Assembly (NCBI GenBank): GCA_000787465.1
Contig: JSYX01000044.1
Location: forward strand, 39,984 to 103,983
Length of the DNA: 64,000 bases
Source of the DNA: Thermomucor indicae-seudaticae
Lineage: Eukaryota > Mucoromycota > Mucoromycetes > Mucorales > Lichtheimiaceae
Direction: 5' to 3'
The translations under genes were made by a program, and so were the position numbers. How positions within the stretch are numbered: position 1 is the stretch's first letter; every line of letters starts with the position of its first letter. Below are positions 48,185 to 62,311 of this stretch, in pieces. The notes beneath the pieces are model-generated. The model saw only the letters and a list, made by a program, of their open reading frames with translations, searched no databases and was not told the origin of the DNA.

Positions 48185-50203
48185 ATGAGCCACGATGTTA
48201 CTACTACGAGAAGTGATGATGAGGACGAGCAGCTCAGACATGCTATCCAGCTGTCGCTTCTGCAGGAAGAGATTGGTTATAGAGATACAGAAAGCGAAGA
48301 GATCCGCAAAGCCATTGCATTATCTCTGGGTAAACCCGTAGAACAACTTACGGCTCGTGAAGCCCTTGGCTTGACTTTGGACAGTGATAACAAAAAGCGG
48401 TCTTTGCCTACTGAACAGCAGTCGACATCTCCACAAAAGAGACAAGCTACTACTACTGCTAGTAAATACTGGGATGGCATAGTAAAACTGACTCACGTTA
48501 CGGGCTTTACGGGACCCAACTTTATTCGATTCGAGGAAATTGTCGATAAAGTATGTGAAAAGTGAGGATGTGTCTGCGAATAATTGGTGATATATGTATA
48601 TACGTCTTCATTTTGCAGTCCAGCTTGAAGAAGGCAGTAGTTACGGCGATGGTTGGAAGTTTGGACTGGATAGACGAGCATTTTCCAAAAGATGCCAACA
48701 TGTGTATCGTCCTTCACGGTCGTCCTGTAAGTTGACTGTTCTTGTTCTTTAGTCAGTTATTTTGCTCAGTTAAGCGCGTTCTCTTTTAGCCGATGCGCAA
48801 GCAGTTGAGTCCCACACGAGTCCTTATCACGCCACCCATGAAGGACGACACCTATGGCGTCTTTCATACGAAATTCATGTTATTGTTCCATGGCGACTAT
48901 CTTCGGGTTGTTGTGGGATCGGCTAACCTCGTAGGTTATGCACTCTAACGACCATATTATATTAATAATAACTTTATTGGGGTTGTAAAGGAAAGATACG
49001 ATTACAACGACTTAGAAAATGTGGTATTTATTCAAGACTTTCCGGAGCGAGCCTCACCCGTAGCGTCGTTTGCACAACTGCCGCGGTTTGCTAGAGATAT
49101 CTGCGATCTGCTGGATCATATGCAGGTCCCACAGTCCGTCAAGGAAAACTTGTTAAACTATGAGTTTGAACGTGCCAAGGCGCACCTGGTGGCTTCGGTC
49201 TCGGGTGTATTTGAAGGAAAGGACGAATATAACCGATACGGGCACGCAAGATTAGCGCAAATTGTAAGAGAAATCGGTGCTGCTGACCCGGATAGATTGC
49301 CACAGGTGGAGATGCAGGTCAGTCAGTCAGTCAGTCACTCACTCACTCACTTTGGGGAGTTCTAAACTAACCGATCTATGATAGACCTCATCGTTGGGCG
49401 GCTTAAATCCGAGTTACTTACATGAGCTTTACCGCTCCTTTTGTGGGATTGATCCATACAAAGACGGTCCCAAACCTGCCCGCTTATCAACAAAATTCAA
49501 TGAACTACCTCCTATCGACATTGTTTATCCTACTCGAGATACAGTTGAGGACAGCCGGTTAGGCCCTTCGGTATGCGCGTTTTATCATATCACTTCTTAT
49601 CGTCATCAACTAACTTTAATAAAAGGGTGCAGACACGATATGCTTCAGTGTAAAATCATGGGAAAAGAAAACCTTTCCACGGCAAGTCATGTGTGATGCC
49701 ATAAGCCTCCGCCCAGGCACGCTGATGCATTCAAAGGTATATCAGAGAACAGCGAGCCAGGAAGAAATGGGGCTAAAATATTGAATAGTACATCATTGCA
49801 ACGCTCCCTCCCAAGAAGAAGAAGGAAAATACGCCCGAACAAAGGGAACTTCGAGGCTGGGTTTACTGCGGGTAACTAAATGTGGGCACGACAGGGTGTT
49901 TACCTACCAAATTCACGAGCGTAATATATAGGAGTCACAATGCGACTATGGGTGCATGGGGTAAATTGTCACTATCAAAGGCCTCAAAGCAGCCGAAAAT
50001 GAGTATCAAGTAAGATTTGTTATACATATGGCAGTTTTCCTCTCTCTCTCTCACTCGCTAAACCTTATGCATATAGTAATTGGGAATTGGGCGTGGTGCT
50101 TCCTTTGTATGAAGGTGAAAATGATATACCCGCCCCATATCTTCGGCCGCCACCTAGATACAAACCCGGTCAAAACGCATGGACACAAGCATCGGACTGG
50201 TAA
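48185..50203 (+). CDS. TDP1: Tyrosyl-DNA phosphodiesterase 1 with two N-terminal UIMs
   Basis: Nuclear phospholipase-D-fold enzyme that removes stalled topoisomerase I peptides from DNA 3' ends. ATG 48185. The N-terminus has two ubiquitin-interacting-like motifs: DEQLRHAIQLSLLQEE and SEEIRKAIALSLGK. The catalytic fold follows: LTHVTGFTGPN, VVTAMVGSLDWIDEHFP, first HKD half HTKFMLLFHG with VVVGSANLV, then ERASPVASFAQLPRFARD, SSLGGLNPSYLHELYRSF, second HKD half GTLMHSKY with GWVYCGSHNATMGAWGKL (SHN where SAN is usual), and NWELGVVLPL followed by the C-terminal RPPPRYKPG stretch. About nine exons; the gene looks complete. The stop is 86 bp from the convergent NKAP stop. Confidence 0.92.
49318..49350 (+). 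repeat. (GTCA)n/(CTCA)n microsatellite at a TDP1 splice donor
   Basis: The run starts at the 5' splice site after VEMQ, so the donor GTCAGT is itself the first repeat unit. Confidence 0.85.
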
Positions 50204-50289
50204 CTGAATATTGCACAAGATTGTATTGTACATCTTTTACGTTGTAGCTAAGTTTGAGATATACGGAATGTGAATGCTATACCACTTCT

Positions 50290-51621
<1,332 letters not shown>

Positions 51622-51763
51622 AGTTTGTACTATTTCCCAAAGAAGAGCGTGGTCGGTTTTACGTTGAGAAACGACTTGCGGACACTGAAAGCCCAAGACA
51701 CGAGAAATTAAAGTCGTGACATTTGCCAGTCATTTAAAGTGCACGTTCGTTAATACGGAATCA
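51622..51763. promoter_or_regulatory. Shared NKAP/MED23 promoter
   Basis: 142 bp separate the likely start codons of NKAP (minus) and MED23 (plus). Both must start within or near it, so it should act as a bidirectional promoter. The MED23 start is provisional. Confidence 0.5.
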
Positions 51764-54700
51764 TGGAGTCCCTGAGGATCGTAATTTCCCGGCTTTTTGC
51801 CGATGCTCAGGATATGACTAGCATGGTACGGTTTTTCGTCCATTACGTCCGGGATTTAACTGTTTGGATAACACTTGTCTACGGAAGTCTGTCGAAGACA
51901 TGAATCAGACCCATTGCGGGTAACGTCTTCTCCAAAGTCTCGACGATCGCCACGTAATGGTAACAAGCTCCCAAAAATTTCTTGCAGCTTCTTTAGCAGA
52001 AAACCCCCAAAGCGACGACGATTGAACATTTTGCACCCGGAAACGACGGAGGCAACAATCGATCGGCTGTCCATGTACGATAACTCCATGATTACGTTTC
52101 CTCTACAGACCAGCCGGATTGACTATGATGCGCTTGTCCTTGACTTTTTACGAGCTTGCGTGGTCGGAAACATGGTAACGAACTTCTGCCTGAGCTTCAG
52201 TTTTCGTGTACAAAAAGCTGACCGACAGACAAACAAATGGCGATCTGACAGGTGGATCAACTTAAAGTGATTATGCTTAAATACCGTGAGCCGCCTTTGA
52301 CTCTGGCAAAGACAACGCGGCTATTGGCATTTCTACATCACTTGCTAAAGGTTGTGCCGATCGATCCAAAAGCTAACACGGGAAGAAATGTCGTGTCTTT
52401 ACCAACAACTGTCGCACAACACCAGCAGCCATTTCCATTGGCTCAAGTATTCGAGGACCTAACGTTGACATTATCTCTGCGACCGAATCCACAGCATAAT
52501 CCGTCTGCCTTATCGATTTGGATTGTGACGATTCAGTTTATGATTTCATGCCTACGAAGCAGCTCGTATCAGGCATTGAGTAACGCTGGGATTACGACGC
52601 CAGTGATTCTGGGAATCATCAAGCACGTGCTGTTGGAGCTGACTCACTTACCTGCAACCGATATGGATCTATTGGAAAAGCAATGTTTTGCGGTAGGGAA
52701 ACAGATGCTTGATCTGTTTTTGATCAGAGATCCGTCGTCATCCGCAAGTGAAAACGGGGTGGAACATCACGATGGCACTACTACGACTACTACCAGTAGT
52801 CAGGTCTCCATGCCACCATCGAGCGGTTGGACGGTGTCTTTCTATGATGTCGTTTATTCTGTAAGTAGTCTTTTTTCTTTTCTTCTGGGTTTAGGATTTG
52901 CATATCAACAGTACTGCTTTGTTTAGTTTCCAGAATTGTATGGTCATTTCTTGAGCTCTAGTTCAACTTCTGCTCATGCACAGCCATCAATTGCAAATCA
53001 TAATGTTTGGCTGATGACCTTGCATTATATGATAACATCCATTACGCAGGACCACCGGTTACTGGATAGGATACCAACTTTAATGGCTGTCAATATCATT
53101 AAACACATGTTACGAGAAATTAACACGTTACCGCCAAATCTATCGACAGCTGAGGTTGACTGTTTGAACAAGGGCAAAGAGTTGATCAATCTACTGCTAT
53201 TGGGTCCAACAGGCAATGGTGCTGGCGTTGTTTCTCATTACGATATCATTGTTGTTGTAAGCGCCGTTCCTAGAGCGTTTCTTATAGATAGCCTCAGCTA
53301 ATAACTGTGAGCTGCTTTCTTTCGTCAAGTTACCTGATGTATACGGTCATTTCGTACGCGGCACGTTTGCTCAAAGTATTCATTGGACAATGGAAAAGTT
53401 CATCAACGAGTTGGGAAAACGTCGTCGACATTTGGCGTTTCTTATGATGCCGCCAGGTAGAGCGAGACAGAGAGGCGCAGGGCAATGTCAGCAGGATGGG
53501 CTAATGGTTGTGCTTCAATTTTTGTTGCAAAAATTTCGTGTAGATGCCTCTTGGCCACTGATATCACAATTGAGCCGAAGACATGAATACAATGATCTAA
53601 CGACACGAACAAGTTATCACATGTTTGAAGGTGACCTGGTAAGGCCTTAGTGGCACGCAAAGGGTGTTTTTTGATGGGGATTAACTAACGTGTTTGCAAT
53701 AACAGATTGAGTTCGTAAAAGAAGGCAATTCAACAAATATCGAGACACATTTTCGAGATATGCTTTTCCAACGTGCTTCCATGGACGAATTTCGTCAACT
53801 TGTGCTTTCATTGACTCAGACGGGGTTGGATACTTCGCAAATACGAAAAGCCATGGTCGCAAAGGTGAGGGATGTGATACAGTGTATTCAGCAACACAGT
53901 CGGCAACAAAGACGACCAGGTGAGTCACGATTCGAAAGAAATGCGTATGGAAAAAAGCAAGGAACAAGTTGTTTTATATGCTAATAAGGATGAATGGATA
54001 TAAGGCGCGGATAAGCCTGCGGAGACTCTCGATCTAAGTGGACCGCCTCGGAAAGAAGACGTTAAAATGCTCATACCGCAAAACATGGACCTTTGGGAGC
54101 TTATGATTGAAACGGCTGATCAACTTTACAGTTTCGTGGCAGCAGAGTAAGTTCTTCTTTCGCCGTCGTCGCTTGTGATGAAATAACCGTGTATCATGTA
54201 GGTTCTTTTCTTATGAAGATATTATACAAGAATTCTATGATTTGGTGTATCAGCCAAATGGCGAAGAGTATCCGCCTGGAGCCAAATATCATCTCAAAAA
54301 AGACAATGGCTTAGTATGGCTCTTATTGCAACTTATATGTGGGTATCAAAATTGAACAGCGATATCTTCTTGAATTCTTACTGGTATGTTGTTAGGTATC
54401 GACAAAGTGTCGAATACTGTCATACAAAGGGACTTTGAGGGCGACGAAAGACTCTTTGGAAAGCTCGTAGCCTTGTATAACGAAGAACAAATATTGTCTG
54501 AGGATGCGTTTTCTCTCCGAGACTTGTCTCTTCAATGCGCAGTACGTACATAACCGAGACGGAGACAACCAGTTCGACTGAGCTTTGACCTATCGTTAGA
54601 TCAATCACCAAAAAGCATCTATCAAAGATATCAGCAATATCAAGCAAAGGCATTGGCGTATTGGTGCGTCACTGCAACATGCGGCTGTTTGTTATCAAGT

Positions 54701-57700
54701 ACAAGCCTATTTCAGCAATCAATATCAAAGTATGTATGGGAGTGCGTCTCAAGTGGGATTGCTTTCCGGACATGACTGACATTTTTTTACTTGCAGGCAA
54801 AGTAACCGATCCAACGTTATTCCGCGACTTGGACATGCAAGAGATGGTCAAGGTTGCTATGCAAAGTCAAATGCGACAGGATGTTGTTCCATACACGTTA
54901 TATATGTACCTTGTCCCGAACAAGGCCGATGTGGGCACTCTAGGAAACCCAGAGTCGACCTATGCAAAAGGTGTCAGGGTATCATATAAGCTTTTGGACT
55001 TGCTGAGTATCAGCGCAAAACACAGGTGCGTGAAATATACGCGATAACTCGATTCAAAATAACTCAATAGATTCGGCTTAGGTTACTGCAGCTGATTTAC
55101 AAGATGATGCTCGATAGTGAGGTTGGGCCACGATATCAGGGTGATACACAACGTAAATTTACTTGCGTTCCGCCGTACGTCCTTGATGCCGTGTACAAAT
55201 TACTTTACAGTGCGCCATGCTCGTAAGTAAAGAGGGGAAATACATACTTATAGGGAAATATATTTAAAATATGCGCGACTTTCTAGAGCCGAGCTGATGA
55301 TCAAAGAAATATTCGACAAGCTGCGGCGGTGTGACAAATGCTACAAGATGAAGTACGCTGTTGAGCAGCCTGGGAATGATACATCGCCGCTACCGGTGAC
55401 TACGATGCGCTGGCTCCATACTATCTTGCAGCTAATGAACTATCGATTTGTACGCTACTTGAAATATCCTTTTTTCATTGCTTACTGCCGATATCAATAA
55501 GAGGGACGAAAACGTGTTCAATTCTTAACCTTCCTTGAACGTTCTCGTCTATTTCTTCAGGAATTTTCCATTACATTAGGTACTCAATCTCCTATTTGGA
55601 GCATCGGCAAGTGTATCGTGTCTTGGAATCATTCGTTTTCAACATGACTGTAAGTAGGCCGGTATTGCATTCGCACGGGTTTTTACTCTTGTTTGACATA
55701 CGGCCATGATCTATATATAGCGCATGCAAATGGATGTCAAGTTATTACGGTCACTCGATGATCCGAATCGAGAAAAACCTATCTGGTTTGGAGAGTCGGA
55801 GACAGTAGCTCGGGCTATGGTGACTAGTATAAGCAGGCTTATCAAGACAAGGTCAGTAGCTTACAAGAAAAGAGGGAAGACTGAAGTGATAGATGTACTC
55901 AATAAAATCTTTTGTAGGGGTCAAGCCGACATCAAGACAGAGCAGATACATCGTGTACTTGGGAGTTTATTCGAGTACAAAATCGACTGGTCCCCGGAAT
56001 CCTTGAAATATTTTCCAGAACCTGTACGATCGTTCTATGAGGATCCACAGTCGCCTAATAATCAATTCCCAGAGCGGCCGACGATAAGTCCAATGAAGAT
56101 CCAGCAGCTGCTATCAACGAACAAGGCTTTCCCTGCATACCTTTTGCAAGGCTCAGCGGAACATGAACAAGCCATGGTACAGCATTTCTCGCAAATCGAA
56201 AATCAGTCCAGTCTTTTATGCATTATCTGGCTTATTGCCGCCATGCGTGGTTCAATGGATGGCTTTCATATGGCTTGTAAGTGAAGTTATTCTGCCAAAG
56301 ATGCGATTCGAATGTTTGCTAAGTGGTCTTAGCTGTGCGTAAACTCCTGTTACTGATTCGGCCGTCTCGTGCGGATACTCATGCTGTTGACCTCATCGAT
56401 TTCATATTAAACGTCGATTATCCTGCACAAAATCCAAACTTGGTATGTTTGGAAATGCCACTCATAGTACATCTTTTTCTGATGACTGACTGACCATCTT
56501 TGTTGATTGATTGATAGCCATTTGAACTGTTGGATACCATGATATGGAAACATCAGTGGATCAATTTTACACACGTGATATCGGCTTTGGTAAAGGGCAG
56601 TGGATCACCAGAGAGGACGGCCAAGGCATTCCGCTACGTGCAGTACTTGCTCTTGGAATCCCCAGAGTTTTCAAACCGTGCCAGGAAATGGGATTCTCTC
56701 GGTTTCAGTCCGCGGTACTGGACGGAAGAAGACTTTCATGATAAGCTTATGCAGTATTTGCAAGAGTTTCCCGAGTACCACGAGTACGAAGGCTTCTTTG
56801 TTCAGCAGCAAAAATCGTCCGAACAGTCGTCGTCACCACCTGTTCTTGACCCACCGTTGCAACCACAGTTACCTATCTATTTTACAAACATCGTCAGCGA
56901 CTTTGTGCCCTTTTTGGAGGTCCTCATTGCCCGCTTGATCGAATATGGACAAAGTGATCTTCTATTGGCTATTCTGGACCGCTATGGTCATCTGTTTTAC
57001 TATCACAATTGCCCTCTGTCCTATGTATGCAATCTATTGCTCTATTATTACCCTAACGATACTCTTAGCGATCCTCGTATCTGCAAGCGGATACTTCGGC
57101 TCTTGGGTAAGATACCTTCCGTTGGTTGATTGATGCAACCTAGCTAACCGTTAAAAAAGATTTTGAGCAGTACAATTTGGCGCCGGAAGCAATTGCATAT
57201 GCTAAAGACGATGATATGGATGGTAGCATGTTTGATGCTGCCTATTTTGAGCGTGTTATCCACAAACTGACAGGAAGTAAGTGAGGAGTTCCGAGGAAGG
57301 ATGGATACCCATTTACTTATATATTGTAGACTTGAACCCACGGAAATGTGCACCTAGAGCAAATCCTAGGTTACCTGAGCGTCATTTCCGGGAGATAACT
57401 AGTCCGGCCGTGGAGGGCATTACGATTGCGATGCTGGAAATTATCCTAACTCCTGTCAAGCCTTCTACTATTGTAAAATCTATTCTAGATCTGGTTCTGC
57501 AACGAGGTCAGCAGCAAGTTGGCGTTTCCGCATTGACCATTCACGCTACTGGGTTGTTGCTATCCTCCCTTCCATCAGACCATTTTGTCCGACCAATATG
57601 GGATGAACTGAGCAATTTAATCACGCATAACCCATACCTTCTGGAGGTTTCTGAGCCTTGTCAATTAGTAAGTCCGTGCTTTTATTATTAGACGTTTTGG

Positions 57701-58439
57701 TTATAATACTTACCGGAGCAAGATCCGATGTGGTATGCCGAGGCGAACGAACGGGAAATACTTTATGTCCCAGTCACTGCCTGATCTGACCGACACCACG
57801 ATATTGAAAGACTCGATGAGCTCTAGGCTCCGGAAAGCGATGGTGTTTCCGTACATATTCAACGACTACACGTTCAATCTGCACAACTATAGCACGAATG
57901 CACCCAACTGCTTCTTGACTCTGTTCCATAGCCTGCTACATTACTCGAGCCTAGATGCGTTTCCGGTCTTTCTAGAGTATCTCCGAGCATTGCGGCAGGG
58001 CGATAAGCTCAAGTCAGATGTACAGCTGCTCTATGTCTGTTTCTTGCTTGGACCAGCCCTTCATCGAATCGAAAAGCTCGACAATAACAATACTGATGCG
58101 GAGGTAAATTATAGCTTGTTCCATCCAGATGATGTAATATGAAATAATAACTTGTGGCACTTGCAGTACTTGATTGAATTGATGCATATGGTAAAACAAG
58201 TGACAGCATTGATGGACATGAAAGATGGATGGTCAACTCAGGCGCTCGAGCAAGTCTTTGACTTTTTGTAAGTTTGATAAAGGAAAAGGTTACATGCAGT
58301 GACTGACTTGTTTATAAATCAAAGGCACCACATCCGCGCTAGTTTCTTAAAGTCAACGGAATTGACTAATCAACTCCGAGATATTATTAAGACTATGAAT
58401 CCACCTATCTCACAGCGACTGAATCGACTTTTGTCATGA
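51764..58439 (+). CDS. MED23: Mediator complex subunit 23 (MED23)
   Basis: Large helical Mediator tail-module subunit (about 1,600-1,700 residues here). Around 20 short introns break the gene. Diagnostic stretches, as I recall the animal protein: ELLDTMIWKHQWINFTHVIS and QYLLLESPEFSNRAR (animal LNDMVWKYNIV and HLLLLRPTEFRNR), FPEYHEYEGF, LPIYFTNIVSDFVPFLEVLI, and ILDRYGHLFYYHNCPLSYV (animal LLDHLGGLYKFHDRPVTYL). Earlier exons include RLLAFLHHLLKVVPIDPK, HYMITSITQDHRLLDRIP and VWLLLQL. The C-terminal part has MVFPYIFNDYTFNLHNYS and NAPNCFLTLFHSLLH, ending SQRLNRLLS. The first exon (MESLRIVISRLFADAQD at 51764) does not splice in phase with the next in my reading, so the true N-terminus needs cDNA. 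The subunit is absent from budding yeast. Confidence 0.85.
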
Positions 58440-58446
58440 TCCGAAC

Positions 58447-58452
58447 AATAAA
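58447..58452 (+). terminator. Poly(A) signal of MED23
   Basis: AATAAA begins 8 bp after the stop codon at 58439. The convergent SF3B4 gene ends at 58607, 168 bp from the MED23 stop. Confidence 0.5.
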
Positions 58453-58606
58453 GAAGCTGTACACCGAGATTCCCACTCTTTATAAGCCCAGCCTAACAAT
58501 TTAAAAAGACAGTAGAGAATTGGTACACAAATGCAGAACCAGTTTAAGTGCAAAATACGAGAGAAAGGAAATATGTAGGATAAAGGGAGATCATTTTGTA
58601 TACAAA

Positions 58607-59578
58607 CTAGTAACCGTACGGTGCTTGTGGATAAGCGGACGGGTAGCCGCCTGTTGGTGGTGGTGGTGGTGGCACGCCCATTGGTGCGGAACCTGGTGGT
58701 GGCGGTGGAGGAGGACGTGGGTAACCGGCGACAGGAGCAGGCGACATTCCGGGATAGGTGGCTGCCGGCTGATGGTGATAAGCGGGAGGTATGCCTGGAG
58801 TAGCAGGCGGCATGGGTGGACCACCCGCATATAAACGATTGGGTAACTGTACATTTTTCCGTGCCTGTGCAGCCAACAATCGTTCTACTGCGGAACCATG
58901 ACGTTCACCTTTACCGTCCTTTTTGAATGCATAAGAGACTGTGATTTGTTTGTTCATCAGGTATTGGCCGTTCATGGCATCGATCGCGGCATCAGAAGAT
59001 TCGAAATTATCAAAGCTCACAAAACCAAATCCCTTCAAGTTGCCAGTTTCTGGATCGCGTGCGATTTTGGGCGTCTGGACAATCAGGCCGAATGCACTGA
59101 ATGTGTCGTACAAGAGCTTTTCGTCGACGTCTGGATCGAGATTGCCAATGAACAAGGTTGCGCCGACATCTAAGTTCTTTTTATCTGAAGTAGCCTGAAA
59201 GACAAGTTTAGTCAGTCGATCGAGCATCGAGTACAAACTAGAAAAGATGACAAACCTTGTTGACGCGGATGGGTTTGCCGTACAATCGAATCTGATTCAT
59301 GATACGGATAGCATAGTCGGCGTCCTCCTCCGTTAAAAACTCACAAAAGCCATAGCCCTGATGAGTTTGAGTAACACGATCCTTGGGCAAATGGACATTG
59401 ACTGGGTAAAGGGCGGATCGCTAAGTATTTGCGTGAGCGAGAAACCTCTAAAAAAAAGGGACTTACCCACTGGACCTGCTTGAAGCATGAGCTCCCATAT
59501 GAGAGAATCAGTGCATCGTTCGTCAAGATTCCCAATATATACCGTTGCCTCCTGATTTCGCTCGATCTGTTGAGCCAT
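58607..59578 (-). CDS. SF3B4: SF3B4 (Hsh49), U2 snRNP SF3b subunit
   Basis: Two-RRM splicing factor that contacts pre-mRNA upstream of the branch point. ATG 59578 gives [20 protein letters not shown] (RRM1, RNP2), then [19 protein letters not shown] and [13 protein letters not shown]2 starts [20 protein letters not shown] with RNP1 [19 protein letters not shown] and [18 protein letters not shown]. The C-terminus is proline/glycine-rich with a run of prolines, ending [10 protein letters not shown]. About three exons. Length near 280 residues is shorter than human, as in other fungi. It is convergent with MED23 and about 1 kb from the divergent GEP3. Confidence 0.94.
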
Positions 59579-60571
59579 GTTATTAGAGAAGCTTCTGGGT
59601 CGGGTGTGCTCAAGAAATTTATGTAGACATTTAAAAGTCCGTCAAGCTTTTCTTCGTTGCTTAGCTATTGGACATGGTTTACTTTAGCTAAAGAATTTGT
59701 TCGCTTACCTTCCGCAGAAACTTGGCTTTCCGTCGACGCAAAATGTATCTCGAGATTGTTTCCACTGAGCAGTCCCAGGTAAATGATTATGATCTGCTTT
59801 TAGGATAACGCAAGCGTTATGCACTCTTGATGACAGCCTAAAATTGGATATAGGATCATTCATCTTTCTCTTAACGTAAAGACAACGCGATTGGTTGACT
59901 GTCAAAGAGTGAATGTCGAAGAATGCAAAAAGTCTACGACTCAAATGCATAAACACCTTCTTTCAGACGCAAAGCAAAACTTGCAGGGAGCGCCAACAAG
60001 TTGCGAGAGCAGCGGGTTTTGCAGAGCGAATAACAGATTGATTCAGAGCACGTTTAAAGGGAAACCCAATTAAAAGATAATACCTGTTGCATTCTCGCTT
60101 CGCAGTTAGTGTCTTTCGCTATTGACCTGACCTTATCTGGTAAACGGACGCACAAGTAAAAAGAAGTTCTCTCAGACATTGACTACCTCGAAATCCATCA
60201 TCACATAGAGACAAGCGAAAGCAGTTCTCGTAATGAAGATAGATAAATATGATCACCCTTTGGATGCATCCGTCCTCTGGTTAATCCTTTGTCCATTTGG
60301 AAACCTTGCATAAGCAGTCATCGATTCCATACAACGCTGCGCTACGGCCATGATCAAAACAAAAGTTCCACCAACTGAACCATGGTAATCCTATATCACG
60401 ATAAAATGGGCTTGTTGACGGCAGAGGTGTGTCTAAATGTGATGTAAAACTTAGGGTTATACCGTCTCAGGCCCTGAATTACCATAGTCCTTGAAAGGGC
60501 AGAAATTTTTCTTATGTCCGAACAGAAGACATACTTGGAACCTCTTCGTATTTTTCAGACGAACTCGAATT
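59579..60571. promoter_or_regulatory. Divergent region SF3B4/GEP3
   Basis: 993 bp between divergent start codons. It should hold both promoters. No RNA gene, repeat or open frame with recognisable content was seen. Confidence 0.4.
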
Positions 60572-62311
60572 ATGAATAGACATCTGTCATTAGCGTTGCG
60601 CTGCATCACTCGAAGCTACCATTTCAGCACCTGCAGCCAGCTTTCAGTCGTAACGAGGAATAACGTATACAGTTATTTTTGCCGACATCGTGCTGTTTCC
60701 CCTACGTTCAAGGCATGTCGTGCATGGCATAGTATAAGCGATCTGTCCTCGTCGCCCATCGCAGAAGACTGGAAACGGACGGAGTGCAGAGGTTGCGGCG
60801 CACCATTTCAATCGGAGGATCCGGGGAAGCCTGGATACATATGTGAGCGACCTCCAAAAGAGCAGGTTCCGACAAGCCGAAAACGAAGCAATAAATCCTT
60901 GAGCGATGAAGAATATAACAGTCTTGTCAGCGAATTGCCCACAGAATATCAGGAACTTTTAGACGCTGATGGCGTGGAAAAGCCAGCACAGTTGGAAGAC
61001 GAGACAGAGACCACTAAGCATGAATGCCCACGGCTATGCCAAAGATGTTACGATCTCAGATACCATAACCGCCTAACAACCGAAAGCTCACCGGAATTTC
61101 TTCGAAAGACATTGCAATATGCTTCTTTAAATTTTCTGAAAACGAAACGGAATCCATTGATTGTGGCAGTTATCGACATCACAGATCTGCCATTCTCCCT
61201 CGGAAGTCTCCCCAAGCTCTTTCAAGAAAGCAAAGGAGTACGCCTTGTCTTGGCAGCCAACAAGTTTGATCTCTTGCCTCCGAGAGCTCGAGAACACGAA
61301 AACAGGATACGCGACTGGATCACACAGTACGTAAAGGGACTTGGTCTACCAGTGAAGCATGTTTCCCTAATCAGCGCCAAAAAGGGATGGGGTGTGTCGG
61401 GATTACTTCGCTGGATAGCTCAAGAGCGCATGCCGACCGACGATGTGTATATGGTTGGCTGCACGAACGTCGGCAAGTCCGCGCTTATCAATCGCATCCT
61501 GACAAAGGTCGGTACGCTGGAGGCTAGGATGCGTAAAATTACAATCTCTGCAGCGCCAGGCACAACCATGGGCACCATCCGCATTCCGCTTCGTGAAATC
61601 AATCTATCAGAGAACCAGAGTCAGACGGATGTAGAGGATTGGAAAAAGCGACGGTTCGTTCAACGGGAGCGGTTTTTAATTGACACCCCTGGAGTCATCA
61701 ATGATCAACAAATGATCCATTTACTGCCTTTTGATGATCAAAAGAAGTTACTTAAGGTTGGTCAATTGAATCCTGTAACCTTCAGGCTCACAAAAGGTTG
61801 GTATAGCCCAGAAATTTCTCTTTGTATGTAATCGTATTGATACACGACCTTAGGGAAATCTTTTCTGCTCAAGCCTTTTGTTCGCCTTGATCTGGTCGAT
61901 GCCACGGATGCAGTATACCTTACACTGTTTTCACCCATCGCACCTCACGTCACCAAAATATCCAAACTGGACTCGAAAACAACTTTGGCGGACGATGATG
62001 ACAAGAAGACACAAGATACAGTATCCCTTCTGGATCCTTCCGTCATTCAATTACGCTCAATGAAGCCTATGCCTGACCTCCTTACCGTGCGAGGTACTCA
62101 TCCGTCGCGTGCTTGCGTTGACTTGGCGTTCTCTAGTTGTGGATGGATAGCAGTTGCCGGGAGATTTGAAAAGGCAACTTTCCGGATTTGGCTTCCAGAA
62201 GCTGTTGAGGCAGAAAGCGCATTCAGTATACGGACGCCACCATTCCTTCCTTACGAGTTTAAAGGAGTTATTCGCAAGTTTTATGGCTCAGGAGAACGAG
62301 CCCGTCAATAG
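60572..62311 (+). CDS. GEP3: GEP3/YqeH-type mitochondrial circularly permuted GTPase
   Basis: Mitochondrial GTPase for small-ribosomal-subunit assembly. ATG 60572 gives a targeting presequence MNRHLSLALRCITRSYHF; an upstream open stretch has no ATG nearer a leader. A zinc-binding N-terminal motif follows (ECRGCGAPFQSEDPG ... CPRLCQRCYDLRYHN). GTPase motifs run in the permuted order: G4 LAANKFDLL, G5 ISAKKGWG, G1 GCTNVGKSAL, G2 PGTTMGT, G3 LIDTPGVIN. The C-terminal domain (HLLPFDDQKKL, then after one intron FLLKPFVRLDLVDA and VRGTHPSRACVDLAFSSCGW) ends at 62311. Two exons with an intron near 61796-61853. The order is the hallmark of YqeH/GEP3. No frame damage. Confidence 0.93.
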
